This document shows, one piece after another, positions 57,901-61,371 of a DNA stretch of 64,000 bases. The DNA comes from Caenorhabditis remanei. Taxonomy: Eukaryota; Nematoda; Chromadorea; Rhabditida; Rhabditidae. The notes below the pieces were generated by a model. The model did no database searches and had not been told where the DNA came from. It worked only from the letters and a program-made list of their open reading frames with translations. The DNA is taken from positions 16,554,001-16,618,000 of the forward strand of contig NC_071328.1 of the NCBI RefSeq assembly GCF_010183535.1. The letters run 5' to 3'. Made by a program: the position numbers and the translations under genes. Positions within the stretch are counted from its first letter, which is position 1. Every line of letters begins with the position of its first letter.

Positions 57901-60900
57901 AAATCCAGGGATTTACCATTTCTTGATTTAAAAAAGTTTCCGGTTTTACTGAGGCTTAGCGAGTTTTGTAGTTTGTAGTTACTTAGCCTCAAAAAACTTG
58001 GCTGAGGCTAACTTCGGCTTAGCCTCAGTAAAACATTATTTTTCAAATTTTGATTTTTGATGCTATTTGAGCAGCATAAATCAAAGTGAAAGTCGTAAAT
58101 TTCTTGAAAAAATCAAGAAAAATTACATAAATAGTTATGTTTTACTGAGGCTAAGCGAGTTTTGTAGTTTGTAGTCAGTTAGCCTCAGCAAACTGAGTTT
58201 TAGCCGATTTTTCTCAATTTTTCGGATTTTTTCCCGATTTTTTTGTAGAATGCTCACTCCCAGTTAGTTTTTATCCCTTTTGTCTACTATTCCGGAGGTC
58301 CCTTTACTCCTTTCTCTCTCATCCGACAACAACGACGTCTCCTAACAAGATTCACTCTTTCTCTCCATTCCTCGTTTTTTTCTATTCCGCGCCGCCTCTC
58401 TCTTCTATACTTTTACCCATCATTGTCGTCAGAAGCCTAGAAGCATTACAGCTGTCTTTTGTCCTTCTTTTTTCCTATGATGCCCCGTTTAGGATTCAGG
58501 AGACGTTTATATGCAAAACGTCGTCTTCTTCCGGAGTAAAAGAAGTGAGAAAATGAAGAAAATAAATTGAGAGAAACGTAAATGGGTGGTCCCCACCCGC
58601 GGCCGGGGAATTCTAAGAATTCGTTGCTCCCCCGACGGCTAATTTTCTCACGCTCGAAACTTCTTCTTTACGAAACTTTCACACCCACTTTACTCACTCG
58701 CTTTAGCGGTTTTGACCTACTACTTTTGACCTACGATTGTATAATTTTGCAGATTTCCTGCGAATTTCCCGATTCTTCCGTATAAATTCGAAAATTCTAT
58801 CGCTTTTTCTGCATTTTTTGGAATTCTGCTGAATTTTACGCTTTTTTTCTATTCAAAGCACATAAAAATCTTGGAAAATGCTGAAAATTCATATTTTCCA
58901 GTTTTTGTTGAGGCTAACTCAGTTTTGTAGTTTGTAGTCAGTTAGCCTCAGCAAAGTTTTCAAACAGCTCTCAGGGGTTATAAATCTCGTAATTTTCTAA
59001 TTTTTGCGTAAATTTGATGAATTTTCGAGGTTAAAATGTATTTTGTGAGGAAAAATTTGCCAAAAATTCGTAAAAATCCTGATTTTGCTCAAAAATCAGA
59101 TATTTACAGTTTTTATTGAGGCTAACTCAGTTTTGTAGTTTGTAGTCACTTAGCCTCAACAAAACTCATATTCTTAATTTTCCACGTGGCTTTCGAGTTT
59201 TCCATCTCAATTTTTAAAGAAAAGTTTTGAATTCTGAATTTTTTTCACAAAAAATCCCAGCGTTGTCGGATTTCTCTCTCTCTTGCAAAAACCACACCCA
59301 ACTGACTGGTTTGACATCTCCGAGCCCCAATCCATCTCAATAATGTCCCCCTCTCCCTCTATCCGACGCCAAAGCGTTGCGCGCGCGCGCAAAAAACGGC
59401 CTCCAAACCGATTAGCGATTACCTCCATTTATTCTGCGTCTAGAGGCTCTCCGGAGAGACCTACCTGTGCATTTTCTCTGCGTCTCTCTCGTCCCCCTCT
59501 CTCTCTTCATTCACATCTCTCTACAGTCATTCCATACCACCTCCCGCCAAGGTCCACTCGGTTGTGTGTTCTCCTATTTCTTACCTTGAAGCGATGGGTG
59601 GGGGCGTGGCCTATGTCTCGCCGTCTCTTCACACTCGGACACTCTCTCTGCGTCTCTCACTGTCTGTCGTCTCTCTTGATTCGACCTTTCTCTAGGTCCT
59701 TGCCTCCTGCATCGCGCATCGCTCCTCTCTGTGTATCTTCTCTCTCTCTAGTATTCTTCGGAAGAAGAAGAAGACATTGCTTTCACGTTTATACTCTTCC
59801 TCCCCCTACTTTTCCCCTTTTTTTCCCTTCATTCATCCCAAATCTCTTATAGAGAAGAAACTTTTTTTCGCACACACTTACACATAGCTACTACTAGCTT
59901 TTATGGGCACAAAATGTTTTTTGTAAGATTTTTTGATCTTAGGTTTGACCTACATTTTTGTATTTTTTTTCTACTCCATAAATATCTTTTTTTTTTCCGT
60001 TGAAAATTCGAATTTTTCGTTTTTTGCTGAGGCTAACTTGTTTTGTAGTTTGTATATCTTCTTAGCCTCAGTAAAACTTTTCTCTTTTTGCTGAGACTAA
60101 TCATCTTCTAGTTTGTAGTCAGTTATCCTCAACAAAGCGTAATTTTGGTAGTTTTTGCTCGATTTTTTGAATTTTTTGTGATTTTTCTGTAACTTCTAGT
60201 GTGTAATAACGATTTTCGAGTGATAAAAAATCGAAAATCTGTTGAGAACAGTGAAAAAAAAGGTAAAATTCGCATATTAATTTTTTTTTGTTGAGGCTAA
60301 CTTTCTTTGTAGTTTGTAGCCGTTAGCCTCAGCAAATTGCATTTTCCCTCTTTTTTGCTTGTTTTTAAACATTTTCAAATTTTCATGAAAAGCGTAAATT
60401 TTGCGTTTTTTGCTGAGGCTAACTCAACTTTGTAGTTTGTAGGCTTAGCCTCAACAAAATCGTCCTTTCGCTTCTTTTACTGTCACTTAACTTCAGCAAC
60501 AACTGTTTCCTCTCGATTTTTTCTTTCTTTTTGGCAACAAAAAACTGTTTTCATTTCGTAATCCGCGCCCTTTCCTCCCTTCAATTCCGCTTATATCCGC
60601 TTTCACACGTTTCCCTTTCTATGCAAATTTCCTTTGATTTTGAAATGTTTTTGCAACAAAATCTCTCTCTTTTCTCTATTTCCTCTTAAATTCATTTGTT
60701 TCTTTTTCAGTAGAAAGTGCGTCTAACGCAAAAGTCGGCCTAGCCGCACTCAACAACACCATCAAAGCAACAACATCGCCCAAGAAGTGCCTTAAAACCC
60801 GAAAAATCTCAAAAAGCCTAGTGTCACCTAACCCTTATAGAGAGCCCCTCTTCCCCAACCCCAAAATTTCTAGCCACTGGACTACGAGGATTCCGCTCAA

Positions 60901-61103
60901 CGCGACGGTTTCCCACTTCGAATCCGCGTCTCCGACGGACGACACGATGCAGAAGCGGCGGTGCACGTGGCACTCGTCGATCGCAACGACCACGCACCAC
61001 ACATTCACGGAGCCACCGAGCACCGTATCAGAGAAGACGTGCCACGTGGCACAATCATCGGACGATACACAACGAGTGACAAGGATGCCGGCGACACGGC
61101 AAG
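17464..61103 (+). CDS. hmr-1: Long classical (N-cadherin-like) cadherin, hmr-1 long isoform, N-terminal 1,818 residues
   Basis: Twenty-four coding exons with matching intron phases encode a signal peptide and a long extracellular region; the gene continues past the window. After residue about 360, repeated boundary motifs mark about 13 cadherin repeats: VEDVDEPPSF, ADERPPQF, IDDVNDNIPMF, TENTNDESAVF, IEDVNNNKPEF, VVDVNDNSPQF, LDKQQKAPKW, VMDVNDVVPQF, INDVNDNAPSF, IEDVNDNAPQF, VRDINDNSPIF, VTDMNDNAPFF and VDRNDHAPHI. DxNDNxP residues bind calcium between repeats. Classical cadherins are calcium-dependent adhesion proteins that anchor actin through catenins; the C. elegans long HMR-1 form acts in neurons and axon bundling (recalled). 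Assignment to hmr-1 rests on the very long ectodomain plus an internal short-isoform start (60.9-61.4 kb). No catenin-binding tail is in view, so another cadherin is not fully excluded. Confidence 0.82.
18392..18522. repeat. MITE family 1 copy
   Basis: Inverted arms TCTTACAATCGCGCTCTATC and the complement of GGTGGAGCGCAGTTGTAAGA around a core with GAAAATTGTGCGCGAAACTG. Confidence 0.75.
18892..18921 (+). repeat. TC dinucleotide microsatellite
   Basis: About 15 uninterrupted TC units directly after a GTCTGCG motif. Confidence 0.95.
21565..21714 (+). CDS. hmr-1: Cadherin exon 2
   Basis: Acceptor ATTTCAG ends at 21,564; donor GTGAGT at 21,715; 50 codons, phase 0 at both ends. Encodes TKTLLKLPTTAPTGW through FQVDDGHR, the start of the mature or pro-region. 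No recognised domain by eye. Confidence 0.78.
21715..22592 (+). other. Intron 2 of the cadherin gene
   Basis: Contains MITE family 1 (21,773-21,911) and a GGCCC-ended fold-back (about 22,112-22,340; ACTTGTCAAGGCCCC end). No exon. Confidence 0.7.
21773..21911. repeat. MITE family 1 copy
   Basis: Begins TTAGCACGGCACGCTTCTTA; inner arms ACAACCGCGCTCTACCGAAA and TTTCGTGGAGCGCAGTTGTG. The end reads GTCCCGAGCTTA, slightly decayed. Confidence 0.78.
22593..23009 (+). CDS. hmr-1: Cadherin exon 3
   Basis: Acceptor AATTTCCAG ends at 22,592; donor GTAAGT at 23,010; 139 codons, phase 0. Encodes ITTNTSISQLRGELFELF through TEDSGDV. It has beta-rich, cadherin-like spacing but no calcium motif. Belongs to the N-terminal, possibly pro-domain, region. 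Confidence 0.83.
23057..23190 (+). CDS. hmr-1: Cadherin exon 4
   Basis: Acceptor TTTTTTAG; donor AGAG|GTAGGC; phase 2 out. Encodes AAQTKVIIDVADSGDVNF through FDVKKR; VIIDVADSG resembles a degenerate repeat boundary. Confidence 0.82.
23191..23648 (+). other. Intron 4, dense CTACAAACTACAAA tracts
   Basis: Filled with many tandem or near-tandem CTACAAA units (the complement of TTTGTAGTTTGTAG) plus TTACACTGACCAAA modules. An unusually dense cluster of the window's commonest short module. Confidence 0.8.
23649..23799 (+). CDS. hmr-1: Cadherin exon 5
   Basis: Acceptor ATTCCAG; donor CAG|GTAAGT; phase 2 in, 0 out. Encodes NVSEPLHFHLSQPSRFF, then QFSGRVSTT and GIYHIHVVARNSRKQ, the typical middle of a cadherin-like repeat. 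Confidence 0.84.
23844..24005 (+). CDS. hmr-1: Cadherin exon 6, with possible furin site
   Basis: Acceptor TTTTCAG; donor ATG|GTATGG; 54 codons, phase 0 both ends. Encodes HSDAWLEIVV, a polar stretch, then RSRR (about residues 336-339, bases 23,925-23,936) and HLDDLIFRIKENS. RSRR fits a proprotein-convertase site, as between the pro-domain and first repeat of classical cadherins. Confidence 0.83.
24010..24160 (+). repeat. Minisatellite of TTTGGTGGCCTAAC units
   Basis: Several direct copies of TTTGGTGGCCTAAC / TTTGGTGACCTAAC, some separated by TTTCCC, filling the short intron between exons 6 and 7. Confidence 0.9.
24170..24329 (+). CDS. hmr-1: Cadherin exon 7
   Basis: Acceptor ATTTTCCAG; donor AGTA|GTGAGT; phase 1 out. 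Encodes RIPLFPGETIGEITV, IDDDGKINILKALNFE and VPINGLQS, a recognisable but degenerate cadherin repeat. Confidence 0.85.
29565..29570 (-). terminator. Poly(A) signal of the nested gene
   Basis: AATAAA on the - strand, about 70 nt after the stop codon. Confidence 0.65.
29640..29747 (-). CDS. Nested gene, exon 2
   Basis: Acceptor CTATTTTCAG on the - strand ends at 29,748. Encodes 35 residues, LPIEARALGAR through DDPDFQ, then TAA. Confidence 0.72.
   Translation of the reverse strand: MPIEARALGARLHGGKSKPTINDDVLIPFDDPDFQ
29640..30110 (-). CDS. Nested gene: 92-residue predicted secreted protein, unknown function
   Basis: Two exons on the - strand inside cadherin intron 7: 29,940-30,110 (57 codons, donor GCG|GTGAGT) and 29,640-29,747 (acceptor CTATTTTCAG, stop TAA); phase 0 junction. 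The N-terminus MQLFIRFLSILTILVVVTVA is a clear signal peptide. The mature part is small and polar: GKIPKNSDSEKL, a Thr run, then LPIEARALGARLHGGKSK and an acidic tail ending IPFDDPDFQ. It has no cysteine, so it is not a disulphide-rich toxin or defensin type. It contains basic pairs only weakly (GGKSK), so a neuropeptide precursor is possible but unproven. No family recognised. It sits antisense to the host gene, so it needs its own promoter. Confidence 0.72.
29940..30110 (-). CDS. Nested gene, exon 1 (signal peptide)
   Basis: ATG at 30,110-30,108. Ends HSA|GTGAGT, phase 0. The longer open frame upstream of this ATG has no signal-peptide start and is AT-rich. Confidence 0.72.
31188..31379 (+). 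CDS. hmr-1: Cadherin exon 8
   Basis: Acceptor TTTTCAG; donor ATTC|GTGAGT; phase 1 in and out. Encodes RTQTIRIHVEDVDEPPSF (a repeat boundary), VPLNPTIGRIVYQFVARDEN and YKEIDVI. Confidence 0.87.
31633..31775. repeat. Fold-back repeat, GTGGGCGGAGC family
   Basis: Left arm AAAGGCGCATATCTCAAAAG then TGGGCGGAGCTA; right arm TAGCTCCGCCCACTTTCAAG then ATATGCGTCTTT; inner AACTACAAAA-type sequence degenerate in this copy. Confidence 0.8.
31820..33215. repeat. Fold-back repeat of the GTGGGCGGAGC family split by a transposon
   Basis: Left part ends ...ATTGATCTA. After the 1.27-kb insertion the right part resumes TACAATTTTGTAATTG and TGCTCCGCCCACTTT. Joined, this reads GATCTACAATTTTGTAATTG as in intact copies (about 36,500 and 43,955). 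Confidence 0.8.
31896..33164. mobile_element. Mariner-like element, 1,269 bp, TA-flanked
   Basis: 31-nt inverted ends, TTAGGTTGATGCATAAGTTT then CTTTCTTTTTT on the left, matching the complement on the right with one C/T difference. TA flanks both ends (31,894-31,895 and 33,165-33,166), the Tc1/mariner target duplication. Length fits a full mariner, but I find no intact transposase frame on either strand. Short open pieces remain, for example a - strand frame near 32,120-32,030 starting METKSGSKKG with CFDVPPAEIKRM. It is either a decayed autonomous copy or a non-autonomous derivative. Confidence 0.8.
33399..33639 (+). CDS. hmr-1: Cadherin exon 9
   Basis: Acceptor TTTTTTCCAG; donor TATAG|GTAAGA; phase 1 in, 2 out. 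Encodes AGSFSVDSKSGVVRTGW, YRISVQAID, ILADERPPQF and YEVTVSEDN, spanning a repeat boundary with a degenerate calcium motif. Confidence 0.88.
33640..34323 (+). other. Intron 9
   Basis: Holds two right halves of the GTGGGCGGAGC fold-back (about 33,715-33,750 and 33,875-33,955), CAGTG modules and a TTGGCGGA-containing imperfect inverted repeat (about 34,005-34,200). Confidence 0.7.
34324..34667 (+). CDS. hmr-1: Cadherin exon 10
   Basis: Acceptor ATTTCAG; donor AAAG|GTAAGG; phase 2 in, 1 out. Encodes IYSLEGDTPDET, FRINPSTGIVHLTRQLDYDD, LKVTAREDN, IDDVNDNIPMF and QVREDIPLNQTIL, a complete canonical repeat with a full calcium motif. Confidence 0.92.
34668..35458 (+). other. Intron 10
   Basis: CGCGCC modules (about 34,680, 34,860 and 35,345), segments of the TTCTAGGCCACC / GGTGGCCTAACTTT type (34,970-35,240) that pair with each other, and CAGTG modules near the 3' end. 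No exon. Confidence 0.7.
35459..35781 (+). CDS. hmr-1: Cadherin exon 11
   Basis: Acceptor ATTTTCAG; donor CAG|GTACGG; phase 1 in, 0 out. Encodes VTAIDKDSGDNSRITYSL, FSINENGEIS, YRFNVTARDHG, HIRTENTNDESAVF and FVAEDAQGGTPVIQIQ. The boundary motif is weak: TND replaces DxNDN. Confidence 0.9.
35782..36943 (+). other. Intron 11, cluster of fold-back repeats
   Basis: Four successive copies of the GTGGGCGGAGC fold-back (about 35,885-36,030, 36,236-36,375, 36,415-36,570 and 36,600-36,745), bordered by GCGCCGCAGGCACCCC and GCGCCTTCGGCGCAA segments in opposite orientations at the two ends. Open frames here come from the repeats. Confidence 0.8.
36944..37229 (+). CDS. hmr-1: Cadherin exon 12
   Basis: Acceptor TATTTCCAG; donor CCAG|GTACAG; phase 0 in, 1 out. 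Encodes ARDADRDEVTYSFLDKNE, FTIDQHTGLVKL, VIVQDDGSCCVYPSK and IEDVNNNKPEF. The CC pair in the DDG loop is unusual for a cadherin repeat. Confidence 0.9.
37230..37665 (+). other. Intron 12 with an inverted repeat
   Basis: Contains a 164-bp fold-back (37,352-37,515) and two CAGTGACC modules at the start. No exon. Confidence 0.75.
37352..37515. repeat. Fold-back with CAGCTTATCGAGAGCTTTCA arms
   Basis: Left arm CAGCTTATCGAGAGCTTTCA then AATGAGTATAATCATG; right arm CATGATTATACTTATTTGAA then AGCTCTTGATAAGCTG. Arms of about 36 nt with few mismatches. I see only this copy in the window. Confidence 0.85.
37666..37916 (+). CDS. hmr-1: Cadherin exon 13
   Basis: Acceptor TTTTTCCAG; donor AAA|GTGAGT; phase 1 in, 0 out. 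Encodes CARYSEIAKIQEGTY, VEATDDDSSANGDIVYSLYY, FVIDRHTGILTP and REDVTVK. Confidence 0.9.
37917..38695 (+). other. Intron 13
   Basis: Starts with a G-run of about 11 bases just inside the donor (about 37,923-37,933). It then has CTACAAACTACAAA, a GGCCC-ended segment ending CCTTGACAAGTATGG (about 38,270), and CAGTG modules at 38,365-38,400 and 38,570-38,610. Confidence 0.7.
38696..38918 (+). CDS. hmr-1: Cadherin exon 14
   Basis: Acceptor AATTTCCAG; donor GCAG|GTGAGA; phase 0 in, 1 out. Encodes ATDRGDRPLIGFCQF, VVDVNDNSPQF, YETSVSRFESIGTSVITV and FDNDAAHNAEISYSLE. Confidence 0.92.
38919..39403 (+). other. Intron 14, first GAGGCTAAC hairpins
   Basis: Carries two adjacent GCTGAGGCTAACT hairpins (about 39,029-39,125) around TTTGTAGTTTGTAG-type cores, then CTCTGCGAGTTTTTATCGGA, a module shared with the fold-back at 44,854-45,536. 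Confidence 0.75.
39404..39894 (+). CDS. hmr-1: Cadherin exon 15
   Basis: Acceptor TCTTCCAG; donor ACG|GTATGT; phase 1 in, 0 out. Encodes FFELVNRRSGEITLI, FNVIADDNGMPDALQST, VLDKQQKAPKW, ITVAENVEMN, a long polar insert (SSGDSKKKSDV and GGQGQSKAESK) and YEQVNNYTLTLTA. The boundary LDKQQKAP lacks the calcium residues. Confidence 0.9.
39895..40278 (+). other. Intron 15
   Basis: Four TGTAGTTTGTAG-like units at the start, CAGTG modules, and one GTTGAGGCTAACT hairpin (about 40,107-40,158). Confidence 0.75.
40279..40418 (+). CDS. hmr-1: Cadherin exon 16
   Basis: Acceptor TTTTTTCAG; donor AGAG|GTACTG; phase 0 in, 2 out. Encodes DMTSHVASTKTFVVEV, MDVNDVVPQF and GTIDEEMTPNEYLE. Confidence 0.88.
40419..41185 (+). 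other. Intron 16
   Basis: Relatively repeat-poor. Three TACTGTAGGG-like units just inside the donor, then AT-rich sequence, one TTGTAGTTTGTAGTCTC and two CAGTG modules near 41,070-41,110. Nothing else recognised. Confidence 0.65.
41186..41344 (+). CDS. hmr-1: Cadherin exon 17
   Basis: Acceptor TTGTTTCAG; donor GAAAA|GTATGG; phase 2 in and out. Encodes TQGKPIVTVKAIDTDSDG, EVHYRIVGEANG and FRIDELTGEIFPNE. Confidence 0.88.
41393..41487 (+). CDS. hmr-1: Cadherin exon 18
   Basis: Acceptor ATTTTTTCAG; donor AAAG|GTTGGT; phase 2 in, 1 out. Encodes FDREKVDMYILTVEASDRS. The intron before it is only 48 nt and contains a CGTGACGTTGACGCG repeat piece. Confidence 0.87.
41660..41803 (+). CDS. hmr-1: Cadherin exon 19
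   Basis: Acceptor ATTTTTCAG; donor AAAC|GTAAGG; phase 1 in and out. Encodes NVKVQIVINDVNDNAPSF, RVKESEGEGHDVITIKAHDLD; full calcium motif. Confidence 0.9.
41804..42696 (+). other. Intron 19
   Basis: Two or three GAGGCTAAC hairpins around TGTAGTTTGTAG (about 41,830-42,020), a CTAGGCTCCGCCCACTTTCA segment, CAGTG modules at 42,470-42,500 and CGCGCC-type modules at 42,590-42,665. No exon. Confidence 0.75.
42697..43202 (+). CDS. hmr-1: Cadherin exon 20
   Basis: Acceptor GTGTTCCAG; donor CAG|GTGAGG; phase 1 in, 0 out. Encodes SNLRYHLIGAGGG, FGVRTDSGTIFVKEPLDFE, LILIASDGRHN, IEDVNDNAPQF, VRATDADQDEKSSRIVYRL, FRIGKYSGTIELVRPLDRD and VQAIDDDGNG: one full repeat and most of the next. Confidence 0.92.
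43203..43250 (+). other. 48-nt stop-free intron, multiple of three
   Basis: Begins GTGAGG and ends ATTCCAG; 16 codons with no stop. Splicing restores YADVQ-VNVRDINDNSPIF, the normal cadherin spacing. Retention would insert 16 residues in frame. Confidence 0.8.
43251..43335 (+). CDS. hmr-1: Cadherin exon 21
   Basis: Donor ATTC|GTGAGT, phase 1 out. Encodes VNVRDINDNSPIFPERLYGF and IEENREPI. Confidence 0.88.
43336..44272 (+). other. Intron 21
   Basis: MITE family 1 (43,361-43,499), a half fold-back (about 43,555-43,630), a full-type GTGGGCGGAGC-family copy (about 43,880-44,025) and a GCGCCGCAGGCACCCC segment (about 44,060-44,175). No exon. Confidence 0.75.
43361..43499. repeat. MITE family 1 copy, best preserved, opposite orientation
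   Basis: 139 bp bounded by TTAGCTC and GAGCTAA. Inner arms GTTCTTACAACTGCGCTCCA against GAGCGCGGTTGTAATAAGCG. The core carries GTCTCTTTTTCTCTGAGTCT and TTTCGCACACAATTTTC, as in the other three copies. Confidence 0.85.
44273..44577 (+). CDS. hmr-1: Cadherin exon 22
   Basis: Acceptor AATTTCCAG; donor AAG|GTAAGC; phase 1 in, 0 out. Encodes SEGVYFMDVQARDFDD, ANIEYGIVRNK, FRIDQNTGKIFAMRSLDRE, IIEVRANDRG and VTDMNDNAPFFEK; full calcium motif. Confidence 0.92.
44578..45827 (+). other. Intron 22 with a large fold-back
   Basis: Holds a GTGGGCGGAGC half-copy (44,715-44,790), the 683-bp fold-back (44,854-45,536), another GTGAGCGGAGC-family copy (about 45,580-45,715) and CAGTG modules at 45,718-45,765. 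Confidence 0.8.
44854..45536. repeat. 683-bp composite fold-back with a GAGGCTAAC hairpin in each half
   Basis: Outer arms GCATAATCGGTTGGTTTTTG and its complement CAAAAATCCACCGATTATGC, extending inward through GATAATATGAAAATGCA on both sides. Each half contains one GAGGCTAAC hairpin (45,001-45,053 and 45,344-45,393) and copies of the CTGCGAGTT / ATCGGATTTTTGTGATTTTT module. Confidence 0.82.
45828..46022 (+). CDS. hmr-1: Cadherin exon 23
   Basis: Acceptor TTCATTGCAG; donor CAG|GTATGT; 65 codons, phase 0 both ends. Encodes TRYEGSVDETAPIGAAVMSF, FDADEEAKDNVFTYQL and VGVLRVKQ. It leads directly into PLDYEDS of exon 24, as expected within one cadherin repeat. Confidence 0.9.
46265..46395. repeat. 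27-nt tandem repeat, about four copies
   Basis: Unit GCGCCGCAGGCACCCCAGCC then GATTCTA, repeated with few changes. Belongs to the module that borders the GTGGGCGGAGC fold-backs elsewhere. Confidence 0.88.
59437..59660 (+). promoter_or_regulatory. Cluster of CTGCGTCTC motifs upstream of the short cadherin isoform
   Basis: TCTGCGTCTAGAG (about 59,438), CTCTGCGTCTCTCTC (about 59,478) and CTCTGCGTCTCTCAC (about 59,646) lie in a CT-rich island about 1.1-1.5 kb before the short-isoform exon. Promoter function is inferred from position and motif clustering only. Confidence 0.4.
60703..60710 (+). promoter_or_regulatory. hmr-1: Probable trans-splice acceptor of the short cadherin transcript
   Basis: TTTTTCAG ending at 60,710. 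The long isoform arrives in phase 0 and would meet TAG at once here, so this acceptor cannot serve it. It fits a spliced-leader acceptor, or a cis acceptor from an unseen 5' exon of the short form. Confidence 0.55.
60874..61103 (+). CDS. hmr-1: Cadherin exon 24 (long isoform)
   Basis: Acceptor AAATTTCTAG ends at 60,873; donor GCAAG|GTAGGG; phase 0 in, 2 out; 76 codons plus two bases. Encodes PLDYEDSAQRDGFPLRI, VSDGRHDAEAAVHVAL, VDRNDHAPHI and REDVPRGTIIGRYTTSD. Without the splice, a TAG follows immediately after the donor. Confidence 0.85.
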
Positions 61104-61371
61104 GTAGGGGTTACTTTCCGGGGCTCTGGGTGACACTTTTCATGGCGAGCTTATTTGTGATACACGCCGCCGAGGCGTTCACCGATTTGTCGCTACCATT
61201 TGGACTTGAACCATCAGTGGCGAAATCTCGGTTCTCGTCGCTGGTTGGTGGTGTCCGGGCACGCGATATACACGTTTTTGTTATGAAGAATATCAGTGAG
61301 GATACACCGATCGGAACGGTTTTGGAGACTTTTAAGGCTCACGATCCGAGTAATCCGATGTATAACTTCTC
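61085..61371 (+). CDS. hmr-1: Alternative first coding exon of the short cadherin isoform (HMR-1A type), partial gene
   Basis: ATG at 61,085 opens a frame shifted from exon 24. Residues about 13-31 are a signal peptide (GLWVTLFMASLFVIHAAEA), followed by ARDIHVFVMKNISEDTPIG and TVLETFKAHDPSNPMYNF, the first strands of a cadherin repeat. Donor TCTC|GTAAGT after 61,371 is phase 2, identical to the long-isoform donor at 61,103, so both can join the same next exon outside the window. The same frame is open leftward to 60,713, with an earlier in-frame ATG at 60,947, the first ATG after the acceptor at 60,710. Starting there would put the hydrophobic stretch about 60 residues in, so I prefer 61,085. 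The short form is recalled as the epithelial adhesion cadherin in C. elegans. Confidence 0.75.

Larger units (their letters stand above)
46023..60873 (+). other. Intron 23 of the cadherin gene, 14.85 kb; likely holds the short-isoform promoter
   Basis: No supported protein-coding exon until the end. The left edge has a GTGGGCGGAGC half-copy and a 27-nt tandem repeat (46,265-46,395). From 47 to 60.5 kb about 30 GAGGCTAAC hairpins are spread through AT-rich DNA, with pyrimidine-rich islands at 46.6-46.8, 52.4-52.7, 56.2-56.45, 57.1-57.6, 58.3-58.6 and 59.25-59.85 kb. CACGTG sites cluster at 51,942-52,081. The 59.4-59.75 kb island has several CTGCGTCTC motifs and is my best guess for the internal promoter. 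Confidence 0.65.

Noticed and set aside
59283..59852. 189-codon open frame in the large intron
   Set aside because: Composition follows the CT-rich island (Ser, Pro, Leu, Arg runs), with no domain, no splice context and no signal peptide. More likely promoter-type DNA that lacks stops by chance.
47002..60460. Regular repeats that could suggest a CRISPR array
   Set aside because: Units are self-complementary, in both orientations, unevenly spaced and in a spliced eukaryotic gene. No uniform spacers or cas genes.
60821..60946. Start of the short cadherin frame at GTG 60,821
   Set aside because: The position is a GTG, not an ATG. The frame is open from the acceptor, but the first ATGs are 60,947 and 61,085.
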